Shown here one piece after another: positions 26,465-33,907 of a DNA stretch of 64,000 bases (its first letter is position 1; every line of letters starts with the position of its first letter). Source of the stretch: Guptibacillus hwajinpoensis (lineage in GTDB: Bacteria > Bacillota > Bacilli > Bacillales > Guptibacillaceae). The DNA lies in NCBI RefSeq assembly GCF_029277305.1, contig NZ_CP119526.1. The stretch is one strand, 5' to 3'. The notes under the pieces were generated by a model. The model did no database searches and was not told the origin of the DNA. It worked only from the letters and a program-made list of their open reading frames with translations. The translations under genes and the position numbers were made by a program.

Positions 26465-26789
26465 AGGTTGCTATAAAAGAGAGTAATAGTAGCCAGTAGG
26501 CATGTAGACATAATAAAAACGTATAAATAATGGACGCAACGCTTAAAAGAATTCGCACAATCACCGATTTAATCTGCTTATTAAAAAGTAAAAAACTAAG
26601 TAAAAGTAGGGAGATACCTGTTTTATAAGATAGAAAGGCAATTGGATGCCACTCGTACAGTGATCTCATTAAGGGATTTACTTCTTCAATCCAACCGTTC
26701 TCAAGTCCCAAGAACGTCACAAACCCATCAAGAAGGTTGCAGCACCCAAGATAAATAATGAGAAATCGAAACGTGGACTTCCCCTTCAT
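26463..26789 (-). CDS. DUF5658-like small membrane protein
   Basis: The protein has 108 residues with three hydrophobic segments. The first carries CCNLLDGFVTFLGL followed by NPLMRSLYEWHP, a pattern of DUF5658 membrane proteins with conserved Asp and Asn-Pro. Function is unknown. Its ATG overlaps the stop of the upstream gene by 4 bases (ATGA), so the two are translationally coupled in an operon that begins with the second sinI. Control by SinR is inferred from that linkage. Confidence 0.7.
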   Translation of the reverse strand: MKGKSTFRFLIIYLGCCNLLDGFVTFLGLENGWIEEVNPLMRSLYEWHPIAFLSYKTGISLLLLSFLLFNKQIKSVIVRILLSVASIIYTFLLCLHAYWLLLLSFIAT

Positions 26790-27049
26790 TCTGGTTGTGG
26801 AGATATCTTCTGGGTTTTGATGATTTCACTTAACTCAGAATAAAGTTTATGTTCATCACGTACCATTCCCTTTATATCCTGTTCTTTCATCTCAAACGAA
26901 TTAATCTTATTCAATATTAACGATAATTCACATTTCCCTTTGTACTCATCATTAATATAAAGGCTAGCCATGAGTTGATCTGTGGCGATAACTTTAATTC
27001 TTTTTCCTAAAATATAAGAGACGAACGTATCGTTTCCTAACCGGATCAT
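26786..27049 (-). CDS. Hypothetical protein in the sinI2 operon
   Basis: The start is ATG at 27049, 7 bases after AAGGAGG; an ATG two codons earlier is too close to that site. The 87-residue product is soluble with no signal or membrane segment. An N-terminal beta-rich half (LGNDTFVSYILGKRIKVIATDQ) precedes a helical, charged C-terminal half. No family was recognised. It follows the short sinI2 gene by 12 bases and overlaps the DUF5658 gene, so it belongs to the same transcript. Confidence 0.7.
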   Translation of the reverse strand: MIRLGNDTFVSYILGKRIKVIATDQLMASLYINDEYKGKCELSLILNKINSFEMKEQDIKGMVRDEHKLYSELSEIIKTQKISPQPE

Positions 27050-27061
27050 TTCCATTCCTCC

Positions 27062-27184
27062 TTAATTTTTCGAGGAACTGGCTATAAATTGCTTCACTTC
27101 CTCCTTAGAAAGTCCAAGTTTCTTTGCGATTGAAATAAGCGTTACCCATTCTTCATCCAATTTTTCGTCAGTATACGTCCTCAT
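27062..27184 (-). CDS. SinI-type antirepressor (copy 2)
   Basis: This 40-residue protein has ATG at 27184, 6 bases after AGGGGG. The segment KLDEEWVTLISIAKKLGLSKEEVKQFI aligns with copy 1 (KLDREWVELIKEAKDLGLTLEEVYAFL) and with B. subtilis SinI/SlrA. It is transcribed divergently from the second sinR and heads an operon with two unknown genes. By analogy with SlrA/SlrR it could be an alternative antagonist, for either SinR copy. Confidence 0.88.
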   Translation of the reverse strand: MRTYTDEKLDEEWVTLISIAKKLGLSKEEVKQFIASSSKN

Positions 27185-27222
27185 TCCCATCCCCCTCATA
27201 CGATTCTCCAATAACCGACATT

Positions 27223-27247
27223 AATAAAGAACGTTTTGTTCTTTATT
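27223..27247 (-). promoter_or_regulatory. Inverted repeat with GTTCT half-sites upstream of sinI2
   Basis: AATAAAGAAC (27223-27232) and GTTCTTTATT (27238-27247) are perfect 10-bp arms around GTTTT. The GTTCTTT half-sites match the SinR consensus but point outward, opposite to the arrangement at the two sinR promoters. It lies 39 bases upstream of the sinI2 start. No confident -35/-10 pair was found for this gene. Confidence 0.6.
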
Positions 27248-27411
27248 TAGAATGTACATCTAATATAGTATTATTTTGGAAGATTAAAAAGACTGAAAAT
27301 TCATTGTTTTGGTTCGTTTTATCCTAGTTATCAAGTATATCCTTTTAGATTCTCAGCTTTCCTTACACTTTCATTTATTACTGTATAAGATAAACTTTTA
27401 AAACCATGACA

Positions 27412-27449
27412 ATCGTTCTGTTTACAGAACGATATGTTCTTGATAAAAT
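27412..27449 (+). promoter_or_regulatory. sinR2 promoter with SinR-type operator over the -35
   Basis: The -35 TTTACA (27421-27426) and the -10 TAAAAT (27444-27449) have a 17-bp spacer. ATCGTTCTG (27412-27420) and CAGAACGAT (27425-27433) form a perfect inverted repeat whose core GTTCTGTTTACAGAAC differs at two bases from the copy 1 operator. A further GTTCT follows at 27436. Confidence 0.8.
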
Positions 27450-27484
27450 AAAACCACCAAATACAATTTAAAAGAGGTAAAGGG

Positions 27485-27817
27485 ATGATCGGTGAAAAAA
27501 TTAAACTATATCGAAATCGGATGGGATTATCGTTGACGGAATTAGCGAAGCGAGCTGGAGTCGCAAAATCATACCTTAGCTCAATTGAGCGTAATCAACA
27601 AGCGAATCCCTCCATCCATTTCCTTGAGAAGATAGCTGCTGAGCTTAAAGTACCTATGGAGGTTTTTATTCTTGAAGAAGAGATGGGAGAGCCTGTTCTC
27701 GATACAGAATGGAAGGAATTAATTGAAGAAGCCATGCGCTCCGGCATAACGAAAGAGGATTTCGCTGATTATTTAGAGTTTAAAAAATGGCAGTTGAAAA
27801 GTAACAAAGATGAGTGA
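27485..27817 (+). CDS. SinR-type transcriptional repressor (copy 2)
   Basis: The protein has 110 residues with AAAGAGG upstream. The helix-turn-helix (IKLYRNRMGLSLTELAKRAGVAKSYLSSIERNQQ) has the same recognition-helix residues as copy 1, so both probably bind the same sites. The C-terminal domain (LDTEWKELIEEAMRSGITKEDFADYLEFKKW) keeps the SinI-interaction pattern but differs in charge from copy 1. It is closer in size to SinR than to the 152-residue SlrR. It is divergent from sinI2, and an operator covers its -35, suggesting cross- or autoregulation. Confidence 0.92.
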   Translation: MIGEKIKLYRNRMGLSLTELAKRAGVAKSYLSSIERNQQANPSIHFLEKIAAELKVPMEVFILEEEMGEPVLDTEWKELIEEAMRSGITKEDFADYLEFKKWQLKSNKDE

Positions 27818-27850
27818 AGCAGACGGATATTGATGCCCTGCTTCATTTTT
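27815..27850 (+). terminator. Terminator after sinR copy 2
   Basis: TGAAGCAG (27815-27822) pairs with CTGCTTCA (27838-27845), then TTTTT. The left arm includes the sinR2 stop codon. Confidence 0.85.
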
Positions 27851-27865
27851 AGTTAGTAAGTAGAA

Positions 27866-27889
27866 ACTCCTGCCCAGGCGGGCAGGAGT
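27866..27889 (-). terminator. Terminator of the small lipoprotein gene
   Basis: ACTCCTGCCC (27866-27875) pairs with GGGCAGGAGT (27880-27889). TTTC follows on the minus strand. Confidence 0.75.
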
Positions 27890-27897
27890 GAAGGTTC

Positions 27898-28074
27898 TTA
27901 TTCAGCTGAGTTCGTGGAATTTTCGTTTGTAGCAGGTTCTTCGGTGTTACTACCATTGTTCATTGAGTTGTTTCCGTTTTCTGTGTTGTTCCCTTCATTG
28001 CTGCTACAAGCAGTGATTAACATGACAGCTACGAACGAAGTTGCAATTTTGAGCATGAATTTCTTCTGATTCAT
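27898..28074 (-). CDS. Small Asn-rich lipoprotein
   Basis: About 58 residues from the ATG at 28074; a TTG at 28080 with slightly closer AAGGAGG spacing is also possible. The signal peptide ends in the lipobox LITAC, and the remaining 35 residues are Asn, Ser, Glu and Thr with no fold. It resembles the acidic lipoprotein at 25229 in design but not in sequence. Function is unknown. Confidence 0.75.
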   Translation of the reverse strand: MNQKKFMLKIATSFVAVMLITACSSNEGNNTENGNNSMNNGSNTEEPATNENSTNSAE

Positions 28075-28251
28075 TTCCAAAATTCCTCCTTGAACTCAAG
28101 TAAGTTTTTTCCGCTAAGTTGCGGTTAAGATCATCATAACAAGGAGAAAAGGGAATTTGTTAAAATTTACATAGTCTCTATAAGCGTTTTACATTACTAA
28201 TAAACGATTAACAAATCGCTTGAAGAACATAATCCAATGGCTTAAGTGTGG

Positions 28252-28396
28252 TGGTTGATTTGCGCTCCAGGTGCTCGCTTTCCGCGGGGCGGGCGGTGAG
28301 CCTCCTCGGCGCATAAGAACATTGCGCCTGCGGGGTCTCACCTGTCCCGCTAGTCCCGCAGGAGTCGAGCACCTTCCGCTCCAATCTGCGAAGTGT
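28252..28396. repeat. 130-bp structured repeat, copy 1 (complete)
   Basis: It runs from GCTCCAGGTGCTCGCTTTCC through CCGCGGGGCGGGCGG, GAGCCTCCTCGG, TCTCACCTGTCCCGCTAG and CCCGCAGGAGTCGAGCACC to TTCCGCTCCAAT. CTCCTGCGGG/CCCGCAGGAG-type and GGTGCTCG/CGAGCACC-type arms can fold. It lies in the 450-bp gap between fabZ and the small lipoprotein gene. Confidence 0.9.
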
Positions 28397-28525
28397 TGTT
28401 CTTTTATCCAAACCCCTTTTCAAAAACTAACACTTTTAGAAAAGAGCTTTTAAATAAAATAATATAAAAAAACCCCAAACATGATCAGCATTTTTCAACG
28501 CAAATCGTTAGGGATTTAATATATA

Positions 28526-28948
28526 TTATTTTAGTGCAAACATGATTTCTGCTTCAGCGGCTACTTCGCCGTCTACTGTTGCGGTTGCTTTGCCTTTGCC
28601 GATTGGTCCTTTGATTCGGATGATTTCGACTTCAAGACGAAGCTGATCACCAGGTTTGACTTGTCTTTTAAAACGGCATTTGTCGATGCCCGTAAAGAAA
28701 GCGAGCTTACCTTGATTTTCTTCTTTTTTCAACATGGCTACTGCGCCTACTTGAGCTAGCGCTTCTACAATTAGGACGCCTGGCATTACCGGGTAGTCCG
28801 GGAAATGGCCGTTGAAAAATTCTTCATTTGCTGTAACGTTCTTTATACCGACAGCTCTTACTTCTTCCTCAACTTCAAGAATACGATCTACAAGTAAGAA
28901 AGGGTATCGATGCGGGATAATGGATTTAATTTCCTGACTATCTAACAT
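28526..28948 (-). CDS. fabZ: 3-hydroxyacyl-ACP dehydratase FabZ
   Basis: The 140-residue product is a full-length FabZ. It contains IIPHRYPFLLVDRILE, the catalytic His in NGHFPDYPVMPGVL and the Glu of IVEALAQVGA, followed by FRRQV-like and PGDQL segments. It dehydrates 3-hydroxyacyl-ACP in type II fatty-acid synthesis in the cytoplasm. It is last in the mbl-epuA-fabZ group, with AAAGGAG upstream. The order matches B. subtilis, where ywpB (fabZ) lies downstream of mbl. An A/T-rich weak hairpin at about 28473-28515 may be its terminator. Confidence 0.96.
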   Translation of the reverse strand: MLDSQEIKSIIPHRYPFLLVDRILEVEEEVRAVGIKNVTANEEFFNGHFPDYPVMPGVLIVEALAQVGAVAMLKKEENQGKLAFFTGIDKCRFKRQVKPGDQLRLEVEIIRIKGPIGKGKATATVDGEVAAEAEIMFALK

Positions 28949-28966
28949 AGCTCATTCTCCTTTCAA

Positions 28967-29254
28967 TCATTCCTTTTCTTTCTCAACGATATCAGTGATT
29001 TTCACCCATGTGTCTTTCTTGAAGACATCACCTGGACTTCCATCTCCAATAACGCCATAACCTAGCATGGCTCCTGCTACAAGCGAGACTAGGAGTAATA
29101 GGACCACGAGAAGAAGGCGCAGCCAGATCGGGATTAACCGAATTCTTGGCATACGCTGTTTCTCTTCTGTATTCTTATTCGTTTGTTTGGCCTCTTCTGT
29201 CGCAATGTCCTTACGCTCTGAGGTCTGGTTCACCTTTTCATGGTTGTTCGCCAT
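28967..29254 (-). CDS. EpuA-like small membrane protein (annotated in relatives as RNA polymerase subunit beta family)
   Basis: The protein has 95 residues. A charged N-terminal tail of about 45 residues precedes one transmembrane segment (PIWLRLLLVVLLLLVSLVAGAML). A short extracytoplasmic end carries GYGVIGDGSP and VFKKDTWVKITDIV. This pattern and its location between mbl and fabZ match the EpuA family (PF11772). That family carries an RNA-polymerase-beta label in databases, although the protein is plainly membrane-anchored. True function is unclear. AAGGGTG lies upstream. Confidence 0.75.
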   Translation of the reverse strand: MANNHEKVNQTSERKDIATEEAKQTNKNTEEKQRMPRIRLIPIWLRLLLVVLLLLVSLVAGAMLGYGVIGDGSPGDVFKKDTWVKITDIVEKEKE

Positions 29255-29291
29255 TATGATTACACCCTTACGAATAGTTTCCGTTACGAAA

Positions 29292-30293
29292 TTAGATTAG
29301 TTTCTTTTTAGCGATCTTGTCGATATGTTCAAGCATAAGGCCTGTCCCTTTTGCAACGCAGCTCATTGGTTCTTCAGCTACTAGAACAGGAACCATTAGT
29401 TCTTCAGCAAAGAGCTGATCGATTCCGTGAAGCAATGCGCCTCCGCCTGTCATAATAACACCGCGGTCAATGATATCTGCTGAAAGTTCAGGAGGAGTTC
29501 GTTCAAGTACGCTCTTCGCCGCCATTACCATGTGGGAGATTGGCTCTTGAAGCGCCTGCTGAATTTCATCAGATTTTACTGTAATTGTGCGCGGAAGTCC
29601 TGAAACCATGTCACGTCCGCGAATATCAAGCTCTTCGTTCCGGCCGCCTGGAAATACCGTTGCAACATTGATTTTAATTTGCTCTGCTGTACGTTCTCCG
29701 ATTAAAAGCTTATATGTTTTCTTGATGTAGTCCAGGATTTCGTAATCGAACTTGTCCCCTGCCATTTTAATGGAAGAGGCGGTGACAATATCGCCCATTG
29801 AAAGAACTGCGATATCCGTCGTTCCACCGCCAATGTCCACTACCATATTACCGCTTGGCTGAAAAATATCCATACCTGCGCCAATGGCTGCTACTTTTGG
29901 TTCTTCCTCAAGAAAGATCTGCTTTCCACCGCTTTTTTCCGCCGCTTCTTTAATTGCCTTTTTCTCAACCGATGTAATATTGGTTGGCGTGCAAATGAGA
30001 ATACGCGGCTTCGATAGAAAACTTTTCACATTAATTTTGTTCAAGAAATGTCTCAGCATTACTTCTGTAATATCAAAATCTGCAATGACGCCATCTTTCA
30101 ATGGACGTGTTGCAACGATGTTTCCAGGAGTCCGGCCGACCATCTGTCTTGCTTCTTCACCAACAGCAAGCGCTCTTCCAGTACCAGTGTCAATCGCAAC
30201 TACTGAAGGTTCATCAAGAACTATGCCTCTGCCCTTCACATAAATCAGTACATTCGCTGTACCTAAATCGATCCCTATATCACGTGAAAACAT
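29292..30293 (-). CDS. mbl: MreB-like actin homologue Mbl
   Basis: The start is ATG at 30293 (MFSRDIGIDLGTANVLIY), placed by GGGAGG 8 bases upstream. The 333 residues carry the actin-fold nucleotide motifs: DLGTAN (phosphate 1), VDIGGGTTDIAVLS (phosphate 2) and GVIMTGGGALLHGI (adenosine). It polymerises beneath the membrane and directs cylindrical wall synthesis. The order spoIIID-mbl-fabZ matches B. subtilis, but the flagellar hook genes flhO and flhP that lie downstream of mbl there are absent here. Confidence 0.97.
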   Translation of the reverse strand: MFSRDIGIDLGTANVLIYVKGRGIVLDEPSVVAIDTGTGRALAVGEEARQMVGRTPGNIVATRPLKDGVIADFDITEVMLRHFLNKINVKSFLSKPRILICTPTNITSVEKKAIKEAAEKSGGKQIFLEEEPKVAAIGAGMDIFQPSGNMVVDIGGGTTDIAVLSMGDIVTASSIKMAGDKFDYEILDYIKKTYKLLIGERTAEQIKINVATVFPGGRNEELDIRGRDMVSGLPRTITVKSDEIQQALQEPISHMVMAAKSVLERTPPELSADIIDRGVIMTGGGALLHGIDQLFAEELMVPVLVAEEPMSCVAKGTGLMLEHIDKIAKKKLI

Positions 30294-30432
30294 GACGTAT
30301 CCTCCCTGTGTACTATAACTCATCTATTGTTCCAGTCCTAGTATGTATAAACTACGTATCCATTAGTATATTGTACCACAAAAGTATCACAAGAAAGAAA
30401 TGATTTAGAAAAAATTGTCGTTTTAAGGCATG

Positions 30433-30705
30433 CTATTTGACTGCTTCTTCTTTCTCGGTATCCTTTCTATATTTTATTCTCGTCGCTTCGCCGCCGCGGA
30501 GATGGCGTATCGATTTATGATACTCTAGAATCCCCTTCACCTCATTGGCGAGGTCCGGATTAATTTCGGGAAGCCGTTCCGTTAAATCCTTGTGAACGGT
30601 ACTTTTGGACACTCCAAATTCTTTGGCGATCACCCTCACCGTTTTCTTAGTCTCCACGATGTAATTTCCAATCTTGATGGTTCGCTCTTTGATGTAATCG
30701 TGCAC
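30433..30705 (-). CDS. spoIIID: Sporulation regulator SpoIIID
   Basis: The GTG start at 30705 (VHDYIKERTIKIG) follows GGGAGG, and the product aligns from its first residue with B. subtilis SpoIIID. The 90 residues contain the helix-turn-helix TVRVIAKEFGVSKSTVHKDLTERL and the basic C-terminal segment SIRHLRGGEATRIKYR used in DNA contact. It acts in the mother cell, repressing and activating sigma-E genes. Immediately upstream of mbl, as usual. Confidence 0.97.
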   Translation of the reverse strand: MHDYIKERTIKIGNYIVETKKTVRVIAKEFGVSKSTVHKDLTERLPEINPDLANEVKGILEYHKSIRHLRGGEATRIKYRKDTEKEEAVK

Positions 30706-31083
30706 ACCACTCGCCTCCCTAAATTGGATGTGAGAGATGCGAAATGAGACTGATAAAGTGATCATGCTACGAAGCTCTAGTCATCAGGTGACCTACATGA
30801 TGTCAGGAGTATTGCATGCAAGAATACTTCGAAGCGTTACCACAACTTCTCACCTCTGCCCCTCATTTACTAAGTTTTGTAACATTTTATTAAGGCAAAG
30901 GTGGTTATATACCAAAAAGTCAAGAGGGACAAGGGTTTTTATTTAAATTTTCTTTCAAATCGCTAATATTGCTTATGTTGTATGTTTCTAAACACAAAAA
31001 AGAACCTCTGTTATTATTAAAAATCAGAGGTTCTTGCCTGTTTTTAGATGTGCTATATTATAGACATTTTCGCGATAGAGTAA
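30706..31083. other. spoIIID upstream region
   Basis: A 561-bp gap (30706-31266). It should contain the sigma-E promoter of spoIIID, but no convincing site was found. A terminator and a 130-bp repeat occupy its right half. A 16-codon frame at 30803-30853 is discussed among the rejected items. Confidence 0.5.
31000..31035 (-). terminator. Terminator of the sodium symporter operon
   Basis: AAGAACCTCTG (31000-31010) pairs with CAGAGGTTCTT (31025-31035), then T-run on the minus strand. It lies beyond a 130-bp repeat, so the transcript would carry that repeat in its 3' UTR. Confidence 0.85.
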
Positions 31084-31212
31084 CGGATTTCCGCTCCAGG
31101 ATGCTCGCTTTCCGCGGGGCGGGCGGTGAGCCTCCTCGTCGCTAACGCTCCTGTGGGGTCTCACCTGTCCCGCTAGTCCCGCAGGAGTCGAGCATCCTTC
31201 CGCTCCAATCCG
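31084..31212. repeat. 130-bp structured repeat, copy 2 (complete)
   Basis: Same modules as copy 1, with GCTCCAGGATGCTCGC at one end and GAGCATCCTTCCGCTCC at the other. It sits between the symporter stop codon and its terminator. Confidence 0.9.
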
Positions 31213-31266
31213 CTTAGTCTGGCTGTTTAATACAAACCCTTTTCAAATTCGTTTAGAAAAGAGCCT

Positions 31267-32928
31267 TTAGATCACTTTATCATCTTTCCAAACCTCTCCA
31301 TCTTTATAGGAGAGCTGCTCTGGGTAGCGGAGGTCCATGACTTCATCTTGTAGCTTCTGAGACGGTGGCTTTGTACTGAGTGAGACGATGACATTTGTTA
31401 AGAATGCAGAGCCTGCACCAAATACACCTGCACCTGTATCGATGATGCCAAGAATTGTGAAGCCTCCGAATTTCGCGAGGAAAATATACGTTAAGGTAAC
31501 GAGCAATCCTACGATCATTCCTGCTATAACCCCTGGGGCGTTTGCTCGTTTCCACCAGACTCCTAGAATAAGAGCTGGGAAGAACGTCCCTGAGGCGAGC
31601 GCAAATGCCCAGGCGACGATTTGGGTAATAACTCCTGGTGGGTTCAGCGCAACAATTCCAGCTACAACTGTTGCAATTAAGATGGACCAACGTGCAACTG
31701 ACATTCTTTTTCTCTCTGTAGCACTTGGATTAATGATCCGGTAATAAATATCGTGTGAGAAAGAAGAAGATATGGCAATTAATAGACCACCTGCAGTTGA
31801 TAAAGCGGCAGCCATTGCTCCTGCGGCAACAAGACCGATTACGAAAATACCAAGGTTTGCAATCTCTGGAGTTGCCATTACAACGATATCGTTACTAATC
31901 GCAATTTCTTTCCACTGAAGAATGCCATCACCGCTCGTATCAGCCATTTTTAGAAGACCTGTATTAACCCACTTTTCGGTCCAAGCAGGTAAAGAATCAA
32001 TCGGGCTCCCTGCCACCTGCTTCATCAAAATGAATCGTGAAAAAGCAGCGTAAGCAGGAGCTGATAAGTAAAGAAGGCCAATAAATAGCAAAGCCCACGC
32101 TCCGCTCCACCTTGCCGCTTTCATAGTAGAAACTGTATAAAAGCGCACAATTACGTGTGGGAGACCTGCTGTTCCTGCCATTAAACTAAACATAAGTGCC
32201 ATGAACTGCCATTTCGAAGCCGTATCGAACGGTGCAAAGTATTCAGAGATACCTAGTTCCCGATCTAACGCTCCAAGCTCAGAAACAACATTTCCGTAGC
32301 TTAGCCATGGTATAGGATTATTCGTAATTTGCAGAGACATGAAGATGACAGGTATTAAGTATGCGAGAATGAGGATGACGTACTGAGCAACCTGTGTCCA
32401 GGTAATCCCTTTCATTCCACCAAACGTCGCATAGATCGCAATAATCACGACTCCGATCATAACACCAATTTTGGCATCGACTTCAAATAAGCGACCAATA
32501 ACAACACCCGATCCTGCTAACTGACCGATTGAATAGGTGAAACTAATCAATATCGTTGCAATTGCAGCAATGACGAGTGCTGTTTTACTTTGAAAACGAT
32601 CTCCGATGAATTCTGGAACCGTATAGCGGCCATATTTACGAAGCTGCGGTGCAAGTAAGAAGGTTAATAACAAATAACCTCCTGTCCACCCCATGATATA
32701 GGCAAGTCCATCATAACCGAGAACCATAACCGTTCCTGCAAGACCAATGAATGAAGCTGCACTCATCCAGTCGGCGCCAATCGCCATTCCGTTATAAATC
32801 GCTGGTACACCACGACCCGCAACAAAAAACTCCGAAGTTTGACGTGCCCGATTGTATACGGCTATGCCAATATAAAGACCAAATGATGCAACGATAAGTG
32901 TAAGCGATACTAGAAATTGGCTATCCAT
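31267..32928 (-). CDS. Sodium:solute symporter, large subunit (SSS family)
   Basis: The protein has 553 residues with about 13 membrane segments and the SSS fold signatures GADWMSAASFIGLAG and GTAGLPHVIVRFYT. Its size and its pairing with a DUF4212 small subunit match the two-component sodium/substrate symporter type (TIGR03648), related to acetate permease ActP. The extracytoplasmic loop DTSGDGILQWKE resembles an EF-hand. The substrate is unknown; a short organic acid is the best guess. AAGGGGGAT lies upstream. It is co-transcribed with the small subunit 12 bases away. Confidence 0.88.
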   Translation of the reverse strand: MDSQFLVSLTLIVASFGLYIGIAVYNRARQTSEFFVAGRGVPAIYNGMAIGADWMSAASFIGLAGTVMVLGYDGLAYIMGWTGGYLLLTFLLAPQLRKYGRYTVPEFIGDRFQSKTALVIAAIATILISFTYSIGQLAGSGVVIGRLFEVDAKIGVMIGVVIIAIYATFGGMKGITWTQVAQYVILILAYLIPVIFMSLQITNNPIPWLSYGNVVSELGALDRELGISEYFAPFDTASKWQFMALMFSLMAGTAGLPHVIVRFYTVSTMKAARWSGAWALLFIGLLYLSAPAYAAFSRFILMKQVAGSPIDSLPAWTEKWVNTGLLKMADTSGDGILQWKEIAISNDIVVMATPEIANLGIFVIGLVAAGAMAAALSTAGGLLIAISSSFSHDIYYRIINPSATERKRMSVARWSILIATVVAGIVALNPPGVITQIVAWAFALASGTFFPALILGVWWKRANAPGVIAGMIVGLLVTLTYIFLAKFGGFTILGIIDTGAGVFGAGSAFLTNVIVSLSTKPPSQKLQDEVMDLRYPEQLSYKDGEVWKDDKVI

Positions 32929-32940
32929 TCTTTATCCCCC

Positions 32941-33240
32941 TTATGATTGGAAAGACTGTCCCTTCGCCGGTTTACTTTTTCTCTCTACTAAATTGTATTT
33001 CTCATCGATTCGATCCGATATGTAAGCGTTAACAAATAGTAGTAGGATAAACACAATAATTGAACCCTGTGCGCCCATGAAATAATGAAGTGGAAATCCG
33101 TTAAATGTGTATTGAGCTAGCGTTTCCGCAAACAGAACCATCCCAAATGAAACAATGAACCAGATGACTAAAAGAACGGCTATTAAACGAACTCTTGCAT
33201 GGAAGTAAGCATCTGCTATTTTCTTATCAATCTTTTTCAT
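32941..33240 (-). CDS. Sodium symporter small subunit (DUF4212)
   Basis: The protein has 99 residues with two membrane segments (RLIAVLLVIWFIVSFGMVLF and IIVFILLLFVNAYI). The conserved FPLHYFMGAQGS between them is the DUF4212 signature (TIGR03647). It precedes the large subunit gene, as in other genomes carrying this pair. GAGAGG upstream supports the start. Confidence 0.88.
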   Translation of the reverse strand: MKKIDKKIADAYFHARVRLIAVLLVIWFIVSFGMVLFAETLAQYTFNGFPLHYFMGAQGSIIVFILLLFVNAYISDRIDEKYNLVERKSKPAKGQSFQS

Positions 33241-33302
33241 TTCTTAACCTCTCTTCTTATTAACTAGTTATTTCCGAAGTCACTTTCGCTATAGGAAGTA
33301 GT

Positions 33303-33347
33303 AGTTGATTTGCGCTCCAGGTGCTCGCTTTCCGCTCCAATCAGCCA
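33303..33347. repeat. 130-bp repeat, internally deleted copy 3
   Basis: Only the outer ends remain: GCGCTCCAGGTGCTCGCTTTCC joined to GCTCCAATCAGCC. The junction lies at TTCCGC, which occurs twice in a full copy, so the interior was probably lost by recombination between these 6-bp repeats. Confidence 0.85.
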
Positions 33348-33401
33348 AATGTGGTTGTTTAAAAATATCTTTTTCAAAGAAAACTCTAACTAAGAACCCA
33401 T

Positions 33402-33578
33402 TTATTTTAAGTTAAAAATAAGCTCCACAGTTTCGACAAATCCAAGTGGCACCCTGGCGATTTCTACTATAAAGTAGGCGCCCATCATTCCAATTGGTAG
33501 TAACAAATACTTCTTCTTCTTTTTCTTGAGTGTGATCACTAGACTTACAACTGCCGCTATCACTAATGCTAGTAACAA
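33402..33578 (-). CDS. Small two-helix membrane protein
   Basis: The start is TTG at 33578, because AAAGGGGGAGG lies 4 bases upstream; the ATG 14 codons earlier has no ribosome binding site. The 58-residue product has two membrane segments around a KKKKKKY basic turn. Function is unknown; no family recognised. It lies between the symporter pair and spoIIQ. Confidence 0.6.
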   Translation of the reverse strand: MLLALVIAAVVSLVITLKKKKKKYLLLPIGMMGAYFIVEIARVPLGFVETVELIFNLK

Positions 33579-33874
33579 ATAACCTCCCCCTTTAATTATT
33601 CTGAATTTTCCGAAATACATTTCTAATTATGTTTCTATCAGAACTCGAAGTCAATGCGACTATTATCCCAGTATTTGTATATTTAACCTCGACAATTGAC
33701 CTAGTAAAAGCATCCCATTTCGATTTACTCTCGTAGATTCCTTTGAATAAGATTCTATAATATTGTCGATTCCGACGGGAACTATCATGCTATTTCCCGG
33801 GAAAGCTCGAATGTTGTCATTAAATACGTTCTTATTTCCCCTTGCATTTATACGTTAATTAAACTCGAAAACCA

Positions 33875-33902
33875 CAAAAAAACCTCCGATTTCTCGGAGG
33901 TT
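33875..33902 (-). terminator. Terminator after spoIIQ
   Basis: AACCTCCGA (33881-33889) pairs with TCGGAGGTT (33894-33902); T-run on the minus strand. Confidence 0.9.
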
Positions 33903-33907
33903 CTTTC

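Noticed and set aside
28208..28423. Open frame coding for a peptide with LDSCGTSGTGETPQA and RLTARPAESEH
   Set aside because: It is a translation of the 130-bp repeat; the same peptide appears at 35273, 53299 and 61048 wherever a repeat occurs, without ribosome sites. Not a gene.
30803..30853. 16-codon frame with GAGGGG upstream of spoIIID, reminiscent of the usd leader gene of B. subtilis
   Set aside because: Too short to judge by sequence; about 98 bases from the spoIIID start and no similarity can be claimed. Conservation in relatives would be needed.
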